This document shows positions 1 to 7,864 of a stretch of DNA of 23,589 bases, piece by piece. The position numbers and the translations under genes are program-made. Numbering within the stretch: position 1 is the first letter of the stretch; the number at the start of each line of letters is the position of its first letter. Below the pieces are notes generated by a model. It was not told where the DNA came from and did no database searches. It was given only the letters and a program-made list of their open reading frames with translations. This DNA is from UBA1715 sp045615765 (GTDB lineage Bacteria; Bacteroidota; Bacteroidia; Bacteroidales; UBA1715): the NCBI GenBank assembly GCA_045615765.1, contig JAZLFM010000015.1:1-23589 (forward strand), written 5' to 3'.

Positions 1-1220
1 GTATCGTTTATGTATTTATTCTCCTTGTCATAAATGCTATTATAATTTATAAATTTTGAAATATAATGATCTTCAAGCCTCCATTTGGGTCCTGAAATAT
101 CTCCTGAACGAACAGTTAGAATTGTTATCTTTTCCTGATAATATTCTATTTTCGCCTTAATACTGACCATTATATGTTTTATCTCGGAACAACAGAAAAC
201 ATTAAAGAATTTATTCCATAATTGAACCCTGTTTCTTTCTGATAAAGAATCTTCTGTCATCTCAAGATCACCCATTCTTTTAACTAAAGATTTTATAATA
301 GGATTTGTTCTTGCTGCATCAATCAATTTATTAAACATATCTTGTTTGTCAATACTATTGTGTAATAAATTGATAAGCATATTCTTTACCTTAAAAAATT
401 CTTTTGGTCTTTGGTAACCAAAATCATTTATATCCGGAATATAATTTCCTTCCTGGTCAAGTTTATATCCAGGTAACATTGACAACAAAAATCTTAAATT
501 GTCATCCATAAAACCTTCTATGGATTTTTTATTTGTATTTAGAACAGATAAAATCCTCGTCTTTTCTACCAATCCCTCTTCAACATCATTGCGATTTAAT
601 TTGATAAGTTTTTGTACAGCATTTTTGAAGAATTTTGATTGTCTTGCATGAGTACCGATTATACCTTCAGGTCTTCCTTCTTTGTTTAGTCCAAGTGTAT
701 TTATATCACCAAAATTAATAATAGCTTGGTTCAATAGCATTTTTTCCCATTGAAATTCACTTTTTAATTTGTCAAATCCTTTTTCGCTACATTTATTTTC
801 AAGAAACTCTGCTATATCTTTTGATACTAAAATGGAACTATAGATATATTTATATGCTTTTTTTAATTCTTGCGGATCTGACAATAAAGATACAATATCT
901 ACAGGTTTTGTAATTTTTATATTTGATAATATCTTTTCTGCTTTTTGTTTTTGTTCTTTAGCAAAAATTTTACTTTTATTTACAACGACTTTTGCTTGAC
1001 AAATTTCTTTAAAATTTTTATATTCTTCGGATTCTGTTTTCTTGTTGTTCTGTATTGCATCTATAACGTTATCAATGTTAATTGTGCTGTTAGTTTGTAG
1101 AAAATTGATATAATCCATCAGAAATCCATCAGTCATGGTCAATAACTGTGATGATGTTTGCGGGTTAAGTTTTTCCTTTGATCCAACTTGATAAATTGAT
1201 TTTTGCAACGAACTGAACAT
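1..1220 (-). CDS. Large hypothetical protein, 3' end cut by window edge
   Basis: An open minus-strand frame runs from an ATG at 1220 (in-frame TAA upstream at about 1249) to the window edge without a stop, giving 406 codons. The protein is not recognised. It is rich in Lys, Asn and Ile, has no signal peptide or obvious membrane segment, and is probably cytoplasmic and largely helical. Residues 60-110 are strongly charged and coiled-coil-like. The last ~70 visible residues contain a compact, more conserved-looking stretch (around NRVQLWNKFFNVF, then IKHIMVSIKAKIEYYQEK). The size and composition resemble large uncharacterised phage or mobile-element proteins, but this is only an impression. It is transcribed divergently from the 1398 operon and shares no visible function with it. 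The reading frame is secure; the function is unknown. Confidence 0.75.
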   Translation of the reverse strand, partial: MFSSLQKSIYQVGSKEKLNPQTSSQLLTMTDGFLMDYINFLQTNSTINIDNVIDAIQNNKKTESEEYKNFKEICQAKVVVNKSKIFAKEQKQKAEKILSNIKITKPVDIVSLLSDPQELKKAYKYIYSSILVSKDIAEFLENKCSEKGFDKLKSEFQWEKMLLNQAIINFGDINTLGLNKEGRPEGIIGTHARQSKFFKNAVQKLIKLNRNDVEEGLVEKTRILSVLNTNKKSIEGFMDDNLRFLLSMLPGYKLDQEGNYIPDINDFGYQRPKEFFKVKNMLINLLHNSIDKQDMFNKLIDAARTNPIIKSLVKRMGDLEMTEDSLSERNRVQLWNKFFNVFCCSEIKHIMVSIKAKIEYYQEKITILTVRSGDISGPKWRLEDHYISKFINYNSIYDKENKYIND

Positions 1221-1341
1221 AACATTATTTATAATACCCCAGTAAATTTAGAAAACTTTTTTGCTTTGTTAATGATAAATCCATCATGATTTTTCTCTGT
1301 AAATGTACATATTTTCTTTCATTCATAATAAAATTAAAGCT

Positions 1342-1358
1342 GTTTCCAAAACGGAAAC
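1342..1358. promoter_or_regulatory. Inverted repeat GTTTCC-N5-GGAAAC, operator-like
   Basis: GTTTCC (1342-1347) and GGAAAC (1353-1358) form a perfect 6-bp inverted repeat with a 5-nt spacer. It lies between the divergent genes and sits about 15 bp upstream of the -7-like box at 1373, where a -33 element would be expected. That placement suits a dimeric regulator, but a chance palindrome of this size in AT-rich DNA cannot be excluded. Confidence 0.35.
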
Positions 1359-1372
1359 TCCAATCAAATTCT

Positions 1373-1380
1373 TACATTTG
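1373..1380 (+). promoter_or_regulatory. Bacteroidota -7 promoter box TACATTTG
   Basis: TACATTTG followed by C matches the Bacteroidota -7 consensus TAnnTTTG(Y) exactly and lies 17 bp before the ATG at 1398. No TTTG -33 element is visible at the usual spacing; that position holds the GTTTCC/GGAAAC inverted repeat. This is the likely promoter for the kinase-RapZ-SpoIID genes and possibly for the whole run to 8593. Confidence 0.55.
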
Positions 1381-1397
1381 CAACAATAGTTATAACA

Positions 1398-2402
1398 ATG
1401 GAATATCCAAAAGACTTACAATGCATTACAAATCTATTCAAACAAAAGTTTGATAAAGATTTCTCGCATATTGAGTTATTGCCTGGAGCAGGTTCTTCAC
1501 GTCGGTACTACCGTATTTCGTGCGATGGTCAAGATGATGTTCTTGCTTGCGTTGGAACAAATATAGAAGAAAACGAATCATTCATATATTTCAGTTCCGT
1601 TTTTCATGAAAACGGAATAAATGTTCCTGAAATTTTGGCCCACAACGACACTAAAGAAATGTATCTTATTTCTGACTTAGGAAAATGTGATGTTCTTACA
1701 GCAAAGAAAAATCTGTCTGAGCCAGAAGTCATAGAACTATACAAACGTATTCTTTCTGATTTAATTCAAATTCAACTTTGCGGGGCAAGCAAAATTGATT
1801 TTAAACATTGTTTTGTGCGAGAAGAATTTGACCGCACGGCAATGCGATGGGATTTATATTATTTCAAATATTATTACCTAAAAATCAGCGGTTTAGAATT
1901 CAACGAGCAAAAACTTGAAGACGACTTCAATTCTTTGTTAGACTTTTTAGATACTGCCGATAGATCTTTTTTCATGTATAGAGATTTTCAATCTCGAAAC
2001 ATATTATTACAAAACGGCAAACTTGGATACATTGATTTTCAAGGTGGAATGAAAGGTCCTTTGCAATACGATGTTGTGTCTCTTTTATATCAGGCGAAAG
2101 CAAATTTGAGCGAAGAAACTCGCCAAGTTCTACTTTCGTACTATATTGAAGAACTAAAAAAACACATTTCCATTGACGAAGAATTATTCCGTAATCAATT
2201 TCAAGGCATCGTATTCATACGAATTCTGCAAACACTTGGAGCATACGGATTTAGAGGATACATACAACGCAAAGAACACTTTATACAAAGTATTCCACAA
2301 GCATTGCAAAATTTGAAAAAACATACGCCAATAATCAATACTATTGTGCCTATGCCGTATCTTTCTAATTTAATATACGAACTTCCAGAATTACAAATAT
2401 GA
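1398..2402 (+). CDS. AmgK-like sugar phosphotransferase (APH-fold kinase)
   Basis: This is a 334-residue kinase of the aminoglycoside phosphotransferase fold. A glycine-rich loop with the AmgK-like signature GAGSSRRYYR is at residues 30-39. The catalytic loop YRDFQSRN is at 194-201 (catalytic Asp196, Asn201), followed by the metal-binding Asp213 in IDFQGG. AmgK proteins phosphorylate the anomeric position of MurNAc or GlcNAc in peptidoglycan recycling, and the RRYxR element after the loop is typical of that branch. The next gene overlaps by 4 bp and encodes a RapZ C-terminal domain; a secreted SpoIID protein follows. This supports a role in cell-wall amino-sugar metabolism. The usual nucleotidyltransferase partner (MurU type) is not in the window, so the substrate is inferred. 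Another sugar or small-molecule kinase activity is possible. Confidence 0.8.
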   Translation: MEYPKDLQCITNLFKQKFDKDFSHIELLPGAGSSRRYYRISCDGQDDVLACVGTNIEENESFIYFSSVFHENGINVPEILAHNDTKEMYLISDLGKCDVLTAKKNLSEPEVIELYKRILSDLIQIQLCGASKIDFKHCFVREEFDRTAMRWDLYYFKYYYLKISGLEFNEQKLEDDFNSLLDFLDTADRSFFMYRDFQSRNILLQNGKLGYIDFQGGMKGPLQYDVVSLLYQAKANLSEETRQVLLSYYIEELKKHISIDEELFRNQFQGIVFIRILQTLGAYGFRGYIQRKEHFIQSIPQALQNLKKHTPIINTIVPMPYLSNLIYELPELQI

Positions 2403-2812
2403 CAGAACCAACTTTAACGGTAGAAATAACCAGTTTTTCCTTTAAAAAAGGAATACCACAAGACGAAAGCGGAAACGGCGGAGGATTTGTGTTCGATTGT
2501 AGAGCTCTTCCAAACCCTGGTCGTTATAAGGAATATTTAGAAGTGAATGGTACGCAACAAGAAGTTATAGATTTCTTCAAACCATACACTGAATGCGACG
2601 AATTCTTTTCACATGTCTGTGCGCTTACAACACAGAGTGTAAAAAAATATGTAGAACGAGGTTTCACACATCTGATGATAAATTTCGGATGCACTGGTGG
2701 TCAACATCGTTCTGTTTATTTTGCAGAAAAAACTGCACAATTTATACACGATAACTTCCCCGTTCACGTTGTAGTAAATCATAGAGAACAAAAAATCTAC
2801 AAAGAATTATAA
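2399..2812 (+). CDS. Stand-alone RapZ C-terminal domain protein
   Basis: The 137-residue product matches only the C-terminal half of RapZ (YvcJ/UPF0042 family). The hallmark GCTGGQHRSV is at residues 97-106. FDCRALPNPGR at 32-42 corresponds to the RapZ DxRxLPNP motif, and VVVNHRE at 124-130 to the final histidine motif. The N-terminal Walker-type kinase domain is absent. In E. coli this C-terminal domain senses glucosamine-6-phosphate and controls GlmS levels; whether the truncated Bacteroidota form does so is unknown. The start ATG lies inside the kinase stop codon (ATGA overlap), so the two are translationally coupled and probably act in one pathway. The domain is complete, so this is a family variant rather than a decayed gene. 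Confidence 0.88.
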   Translation: MTEPTLTVEITSFSFKKGIPQDESGNGGGFVFDCRALPNPGRYKEYLEVNGTQQEVIDFFKPYTECDEFFSHVCALTTQSVKKYVERGFTHLMINFGCTGGQHRSVYFAEKTAQFIHDNFPVHVVVNHREQKIYKEL

Positions 2813-3960
2813 TGAAAATAAAACTTTTCATCGTATTCCTATTATGTTCCTTATGGGGATTTGCCCAGAATATAAATGTCCGCATTTATTCTGACAACAA
2901 AATCGAGACATTCGTGTTTTACGCTAAAGCAGGAAAATACGATGTCGTTTCTCAAAATAAGATTATTTGTACCGTGAGTGAAGGCGAATCGGTCACTATA
3001 ACAAAACGAGGACAAAAGATTCACATCAATTCTCTTTTTGGATTTTTTTCTGCGGACACTCTCCTATTATTCAGAGGATTGAACCAAGACAATAAATTTC
3101 AGGTTCGATTCCATAGCAAGAAACCATTAGCTCGCGAATACGATAACGATTTATATGTAAAAACCTCGCCAACATCGTTACTACTCATAAACGATGTGAA
3201 TTTTGAAAAATACATTGCCGGCGTCGTTGAATCCGAAGCGGGCGCAAAATCGGACCTTGAATTTTATAAAGCCCAAGCAGTGCTATGCAGAACATACGCT
3301 GCAAAATTCTACAAACGACATCTCAAGAACAACTATAACCTATGCGACGGAGTTCATTGCCAAGCTTATGTTGGTCGTTGCCGTTACAGCAATGCTATTG
3401 TAGAAGCAACAAATGCAACGCAAGGTCTTGTTTTAGTTGACCAAAGCAATGTTCTAATCGAAGCAATTTTCTCGGCAAATTCAGGTGGCGAGACATGTAA
3501 CAGCGAAATGGTTTGGAGCAAAACCATACCATACCTTCGAGGCAAACCAGACCCATATAGCGTAGATAAGCCTGGTTACGAATGGACAAAAACTATCGCA
3601 AAGAATGATTGGATTCAATACCTTACCAAAAAAGGAATTGCTGTAACAGACTCAACAGACTTGAATTTTGAACAACCACAACGACGAAAATATCTATACG
3701 TAGAAGATAAAGATTCTGTACTAGCCCTTACAACCATACGAACCGATTGGAAACTGCGTTCGACTTTCTTTTGCATAGATATGCGCGATGATGTTGTTGT
3801 AATTTATGGTAAAGGATTTGGGCATGGCGTAGGATTATCACAAGAAGGAGCAATGGAAATGGCAAGACTGGGATTTCCATATAAAGAAATTCTAGAATTC
3901 TATTTCACAAATGTTTCGTTACGGAACATTTCCAAACTGAATTTTTTTCAAATAGAATAG
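2812..3960 (+). CDS. Secreted SpoIID/LytB-domain peptidoglycan lytic enzyme
   Basis: The 382-residue protein has an N-terminal signal peptide (residues 1-18, hydrophobic, ending near GFAQ). The SpoIID/LytB domain shows FEKYIAGVVESEAG at 131-144, where Glu142 corresponds to the proposed catalytic Glu of SpoIID. SANSGGET is at 221-228 and GKGFGHGVGLSQEGA at 333-347. SpoIID cleaves denuded glycan strands in sporulating Firmicutes. Bacteroidota do not sporulate, and the family there is assumed to remodel peptidoglycan in the periplasm. The start codon shares its A with the stop codon of the RapZ-domain gene (TAATG), so the product probably belongs with the sugar kinase in wall turnover. The family call is strong; the substrate is inferred. 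Confidence 0.88.
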   Translation: MKIKLFIVFLLCSLWGFAQNINVRIYSDNKIETFVFYAKAGKYDVVSQNKIICTVSEGESVTITKRGQKIHINSLFGFFSADTLLLFRGLNQDNKFQVRFHSKKPLAREYDNDLYVKTSPTSLLLINDVNFEKYIAGVVESEAGAKSDLEFYKAQAVLCRTYAAKFYKRHLKNNYNLCDGVHCQAYVGRCRYSNAIVEATNATQGLVLVDQSNVLIEAIFSANSGGETCNSEMVWSKTIPYLRGKPDPYSVDKPGYEWTKTIAKNDWIQYLTKKGIAVTDSTDLNFEQPQRRKYLYVEDKDSVLALTTIRTDWKLRSTFFCIDMRDDVVVIYGKGFGHGVGLSQEGAMEMARLGFPYKEILEFYFTNVSLRNISKLNFFQIE

Positions 3961-3968
3961 AGATTTTA

Positions 3969-3976
3969 TATTTTTG
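3969..3976 (+). promoter_or_regulatory. Possible -7 box TATTTTTG
   Basis: TATTTTTG fits TAnnTTTG and lies in the 36-bp gap before the deoxynucleoside kinase ATG (3997). No convincing -33 TTTG accompanies it. It could start a second transcript for the kinase and polysaccharide genes. T-rich DNA makes chance matches common. Confidence 0.35.
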
Positions 3977-3996
3977 CAAATAATAAAATACAAGAT

Positions 3997-4620
3997 ATGC
4001 ATATAGCAGTAGCAGGAAATATTGGCGTTGGAAAAACAACACTTACGACTATGTTGGCTAAGCAATATGGTTGGGAAACGAACTTCGAAGATGTTGACAA
4101 TAATCCATACTTGGACGACTTCTACCAAGATATGAAAGCTTGGTCGTTCAATGTGCAGATTTCATACCTTCATAGCCGCCTACAAAATATACGAAACATA
4201 CAAAATTCAGGGAAAGACGTCATCCAAGACCGTACGATTTACGAAGATGCATACATTTTCGCTCCAAACCTTCATTCCATGAATTTGATGGCTGGTCGTG
4301 ATTTTGAGACATACTTTGCTCTTTTCCGCCAAGTAGAACAACTTCTAAAAGCACCAGATTTGCTTATTTACCTTAAAGCATCTGTTCCTACATTGGTACG
4401 CAGAATCCAAACAAAAGGACGCGAATACGAAAATTCTATCCGCCTTGACTATTTGGAGAACTTGAACAAACGCTACGAAACTTGGATTCAATCATATAAT
4501 TTGGGTAAAATATTAATTATTGATACCGACAAATTAGATTTCTTAGAAAACAAAGAAGATTTTAGTACCATTATAGACAGAATCGACGCTGAACTTTTTG
4601 GCTTATTTAAAAACGAATAA
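3997..4620 (+). CDS. Deoxynucleoside kinase (dNK family)
   Basis: The 207-residue cytoplasmic kinase carries a P-loop GNIGVGKT at residues 7-14. The dNK-family DRT motif (78-80) is followed by Glu84 in IYEDAYIF, and an Arg-rich lid segment (RRIQTKGRE) is at 135-143. The length fits the dGK/dAK-like enzymes common in Bacteroidota and Firmicutes, which phosphorylate deoxynucleosides for salvage to dNMPs. Base specificity cannot be read from the sequence. It sits between the SpoIID gene and the Wzz gene, in the same direction and with only a 36-bp gap upstream, so it is probably co-transcribed, although its role is unrelated to polysaccharide. The next ATG is one base after its stop. Confidence 0.9.
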   Translation: MHIAVAGNIGVGKTTLTTMLAKQYGWETNFEDVDNNPYLDDFYQDMKAWSFNVQISYLHSRLQNIRNIQNSGKDVIQDRTIYEDAYIFAPNLHSMNLMAGRDFETYFALFRQVEQLLKAPDLLIYLKASVPTLVRRIQTKGREYENSIRLDYLENLNKRYETWIQSYNLGKILIIDTDKLDFLENKEDFSTIIDRIDAELFGLFKNE

Positions 4621-4621
4621 C

Positions 4622-5650
4622 ATGGAAGACAATCGCTATTCATTTAACTCAAACGATCTTTTATATAAAGTATTCCGCTATCGAAAACCATTGTGTATCA
4701 TAACAGCAATTGGTTTTATAGCCGCAGTCATCGTTTCTTTTTTAATTACACCATTATATAAATCTACAGTTGTTGTATTTCCTGCTCCATCACTATCAAC
4801 TTCTCAAGAGTTGATTGCAACACGAGACGCAGCAAAGAAAGAATCAATTTTCGGTGAAGACAAAGAAACGGAACAAATCCTACAAGTTTTGAATAGTGAC
4901 GAGCTCCGTAGTAGAATGATTGCAAAATATGACCTTTGGAATCACTACGACATTGACTCAGCCAATGTTTCACATCCATTGGATAAAATGTTGAAGAAAT
5001 TCAAGAAACGTATTTCATTCAACCGTACAGAATATAGTGCCGTAGAAATCAGCGTATTGGATGTAAATCCGAACACTGCGGCAGATATGGCAAACGATAT
5101 TGCTTCATTAATTGATACAATTATGAACAATATGGAGAAACGCCGTTCAACTAACGCTTACGCTATCGTACAACACGAATTTGACGCAAAAATCGAGCAA
5201 CAAAAAATGTACGAAGACTCACTTCGTGCAATTATGGAAAAAGGCATATTCGATTTTGAATCACAATCTGAAGAATATTGTAAAGCATATGCAAACGCCA
5301 TTGTTTCAGGCAACACTAAAGGAGCCGAAAAAATTAAAGAACAAATGGATACGCTTGCAAAATATGGTTCTACATATATTTCTCTTCGTGACTTCTTGTT
5401 CAACGAAAAAGAACAAATGAGTTTGCTTAACCAAAAACTTAAGGAAGCAAAAGTTGATGCCGATGCTATTTTGACACATTATTTCGTTGTAAACAAAGCT
5501 TTGCCATCCGACAAAAAAGCAAAACCACGTCGTTTGATTATCGTACTTGTTTCAACAGTGGCTACTTTTGCTTTTGCTTTTGTCGCACTTATCTTTATTG
5601 AATTAGTAAAAGACTTCCGCCGTCGCGAGGAAGAATTACAACAAGCCTAG
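4622..5650 (+). CDS. Wzz-type polysaccharide chain-length determinant
   Basis: The start is taken at 4622 (MEDNRYSF), one base after the kinase stop, rather than the in-frame ATG at 4598 that would overlap the kinase. The 342-residue protein has the Wzz/PCP layout. A first membrane helix is at about 24-43, and a periplasmic, largely helical and coiled-coil region spans about 45-300. A second helix at about 305-328 is followed by a short basic and acidic cytoplasmic tail. No tyrosine-kinase domain is fused, so it is a PCP-1-like form for LPS or surface polysaccharide rather than a Wzc. The following gene, whose start overlaps this stop by one base, is an O-antigen ligase/polymerase. Together they suggest control of length and transfer of O-antigen-like glycans in the inner membrane. 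Confidence 0.85.
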   Translation: MEDNRYSFNSNDLLYKVFRYRKPLCIITAIGFIAAVIVSFLITPLYKSTVVVFPAPSLSTSQELIATRDAAKKESIFGEDKETEQILQVLNSDELRSRMIAKYDLWNHYDIDSANVSHPLDKMLKKFKKRISFNRTEYSAVEISVLDVNPNTAADMANDIASLIDTIMNNMEKRRSTNAYAIVQHEFDAKIEQQKMYEDSLRAIMEKGIFDFESQSEEYCKAYANAIVSGNTKGAEKIKEQMDTLAKYGSTYISLRDFLFNEKEQMSLLNQKLKEAKVDADAILTHYFVVNKALPSDKKAKPRRLIIVLVSTVATFAFAFVALIFIELVKDFRRREEELQQA

Positions 5651-7089
5651 TGGAAAAGAAGACGGTTGTTGCATTATACCTTGTTGCGATTGCTTTCATA
5701 ATCGCAAGTGTTTTAGGGATTTACAACGAATCGTTTGTAATCACATTGGTTCCGTTTGCCCTTGCCATGGCATTTCTTGCCTTATTGGCATTAGACAAAC
5801 TATTGCTTGTGTTGTTATTTTTTACACCACTGTCTTTAGAGCTATCGGAATTTATGCCTGGCGCGCCATTAAATATGAGTTTGCCTACAGAGCCGTTCTT
5901 ATTTATGGCAATGTGCTTGTTTTTCGTCAAACTCATTACCGAACGTAAATTCGATAAGAAAGTATTGTCGCACCCTATCAGCATTTGTATCTACATTTAT
6001 ATTGCTTGGTTGCTATTTACGACGATTACATCAGAAATGCCTGTCGTTTCGTTTAAATACGTATTAACAAGGCTCTGGTTTATAACCGTCTTTTACTTTA
6101 TTGCAACCCAAGTTGTACACGACGAGAAGAACATTGTGTACTACATTATGTCGTATGCATTAGGATTTTCCATCGTAATAGGCTATACACTTGTACACCA
6201 TGCAATGTCGCGTTTTTCACATGACACATCTTATTTGGTTATGCAACCATTTTTCCGTGATCACACTTCATACGGTGCAGCTTTAGCTCTTTTAATTCCA
6301 GCGATGATTATTGTATTTAAACGCTCTCGAAAAGATTTCAGCATACAATTTTTTAACTTCTGCTTACTTGCTTTACTCTGCGTTGCATTACTTTTTTCGT
6401 ACACACGAGCTGCTTGGGGAGGAATTTTTGCTGTAGCTGCCTTATGGATAGTTTTGAAAATGCGAATAAAAATAAAAACACTCATAACCATAGGATTGTT
6501 CGGCATTATAATGATTGCACCATTTTATAATGACATTATTTACAAAATGTCGAAAAACGACGAAGTTTCCAGCACAAACTTCCTTTCGCATGTAAAATCT
6601 ATATCCAACATTTCTTCCGACGATTCGAATATGGAACGAATAAACCGATGGAAATGTGCTATCAGAATGTTTCAAGAAAGACCAGTAACTGGCTATGGAC
6701 CTGGAACATATATGTTTTTATACGCTCCTTTTCAAAATTCACAAGACAAGACGAAAATCAGTACAAATGCTGGAGATTGCGGAAATGCCCATAGTGAATA
6801 TTTAGGACTACTTGCCGACGCCGGAATAATTGGAGCCCTTTCTTTTATAGTATTACTAATAACGGTTTTAGTTATTGGTTTTAATCTTTATAATAGAACT
6901 AAAGACGAGCTTACAAAAGATACCGTACTATTTTTATTATTAGCACTTATTACATATTATCTCCACGGATTTTTGAATGATTTTCTCGATATGGACAAAA
7001 TAGCCTCACTATTTTGGGGATTTATAGCCATTATCGTTATGTTAGATATAAAAGATAAAACTCAAGAAACTAATGGCATACACGATTGA
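5650..7089 (+). CDS. O-antigen ligase/polymerase family membrane protein
   Basis: The 479-residue polytopic inner-membrane protein has about a dozen hydrophobic segments. The Wzy_C/O-antigen ligase signature lies in the large periplasmic loop and after it: RAAWGG near residue 254 and NAHSEYLGLLADAGIIG from 379, where the His is the conserved HN/H-type ligase position. The family transfers or polymerises undecaprenyl-linked O-antigen, and WaaL and Wzy cannot be told apart from sequence alone. Translation starts at a GTG whose G is the last base of the preceding Wzz TAG stop. No other start would keep the first membrane helix and this coupling. The 3' end overlaps the comB start by 17 bp. Confidence 0.85.
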   Translation: MEKKTVVALYLVAIAFIIASVLGIYNESFVITLVPFALAMAFLALLALDKLLLVLLFFTPLSLELSEFMPGAPLNMSLPTEPFLFMAMCLFFVKLITERKFDKKVLSHPISICIYIYIAWLLFTTITSEMPVVSFKYVLTRLWFITVFYFIATQVVHDEKNIVYYIMSYALGFSIVIGYTLVHHAMSRFSHDTSYLVMQPFFRDHTSYGAALALLIPAMIIVFKRSRKDFSIQFFNFCLLALLCVALLFSYTRAAWGGIFAVAALWIVLKMRIKIKTLITIGLFGIIMIAPFYNDIIYKMSKNDEVSSTNFLSHVKSISNISSDDSNMERINRWKCAIRMFQERPVTGYGPGTYMFLYAPFQNSQDKTKISTNAGDCGNAHSEYLGLLADAGIIGALSFIVLLITVLVIGFNLYNRTKDELTKDTVLFLLLALITYYLHGFLNDFLDMDKIASLFWGFIAIIVMLDIKDKTQETNGIHD

Positions 7090-7798
7090 AACATGCTACT
7101 CATCTGCTCTATTTGAGTTGTTCGAAAAGAAAGATGCAATTGTCATCGTTACCGATGTTTTCCGTGCAACTACTTCAATATGCACAGCTTTCGCAAATGG
7201 TGTAAAAACTATCATTCCTGTAAAAACAGAAGAAGAAGCTAAGGAATATCAGAAACAAGGATATCTTATTGCAGCAGAACGTAATGGCAAGAAATTAGAC
7301 TTTGCTGACTTTGGTAATTCCCCTGAAAATTTCAGAAGAGAAATTATTGAAGGTAGAGATATTGTATATAGCACAACTAATGGCACGAGAACCATACAAA
7401 TGGGAGAAAACTGTAGAGCTGTAGCTATAGGTTCTTTTGCAAACTATCATCCTCTTATAGAATGGATAAAACAACAAAAAAGTGACGTTATTCTTCTTTG
7501 TGCTGGTTGGAAAGGGAAATACAATATAGAAGATTCTATTTTTATGGGAGCAATTGCCGACGAGCTATTGAGCAGCGGCGATTACGATACTATTTGTGAT
7601 TCAACCATAGCAGCACAAGACATGTGGAACAACCACAAACATAATCTTCGTGATTTTATAGAACATTGTGCACAACGAACTCGTCTTCGTAATAACGGCG
7701 TTGACGAATGCATAGATTACTGTATCACATTAGACACTTGTAATGTTGTTCCTGTTTATAAAGACGGAAAAATTACCGATGCTTTGCAAGATTGTTAA
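7073..7798 (+). CDS. comB: ComB, 2-phosphosulfolactate phosphatase family
   Basis: The 241-residue protein has the ComB motifs in order: DVFRATTSI (28-36), FGNSP (80-84), STTNGTRTI (100-108) and CAGWKG followed by Glu153-Asp154. ComB removes phosphate from (2R)-2-phospho-3-sulfolactate, a Mg-dependent step of coenzyme M synthesis in methanogens. Homologues are widespread in bacteria that make no coenzyme M, where sulfolactate or another phosphonate-like or sulfonate product is presumed. No ComA or ComC homologue is visible here, so the physiological substrate is open. The start overlaps the ligase gene by 17 bp. The gene lies at the end of a surface-polysaccharide run, which may simply be operon hitch-hiking. 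Confidence 0.87.
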   Translation: MAYTIETCYSSALFELFEKKDAIVIVTDVFRATTSICTAFANGVKTIIPVKTEEEAKEYQKQGYLIAAERNGKKLDFADFGNSPENFRREIIEGRDIVYSTTNGTRTIQMGENCRAVAIGSFANYHPLIEWIKQQKSDVILLCAGWKGKYNIEDSIFMGAIADELLSSGDYDTICDSTIAAQDMWNNHKHNLRDFIEHCAQRTRLRNNGVDECIDYCITLDTCNVVPVYKDGKITDALQDC

Positions 7799-7840
7799 TA
7801 ACTCCAAGTGAAAATTAAAAACACATTACCAATAAAAAAC

Positions 7841-7848
7841 TACATTTG
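7841..7848 (+). promoter_or_regulatory. -7 promoter box TACATTTG
   Basis: TACATTTG is an exact TAnnTTTG match in the 66-bp gap after comB, 16 bp before the ATG at 7865. It has the same sequence and nearly the same spacing as the box at 1373. It probably gives the DUF3127 gene its own transcript. The -33 element is not obvious. Confidence 0.5.
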
Positions 7849-7864
7849 AAAAAATTTAAATCGT

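Noticed and set aside
1595..1617. Perfect inverted repeat TTCCGTTTT / AAAACGGAA inside the sugar kinase gene
   Set aside because: It lies well within a coding region, has no T tract and codes for ordinary residues; it is probably chance.
4598..4621. Upstream ATG for the Wzz gene
   Set aside because: It would overlap the end of the deoxynucleoside kinase; the ATG at 4622 directly after the kinase stop is the better start.
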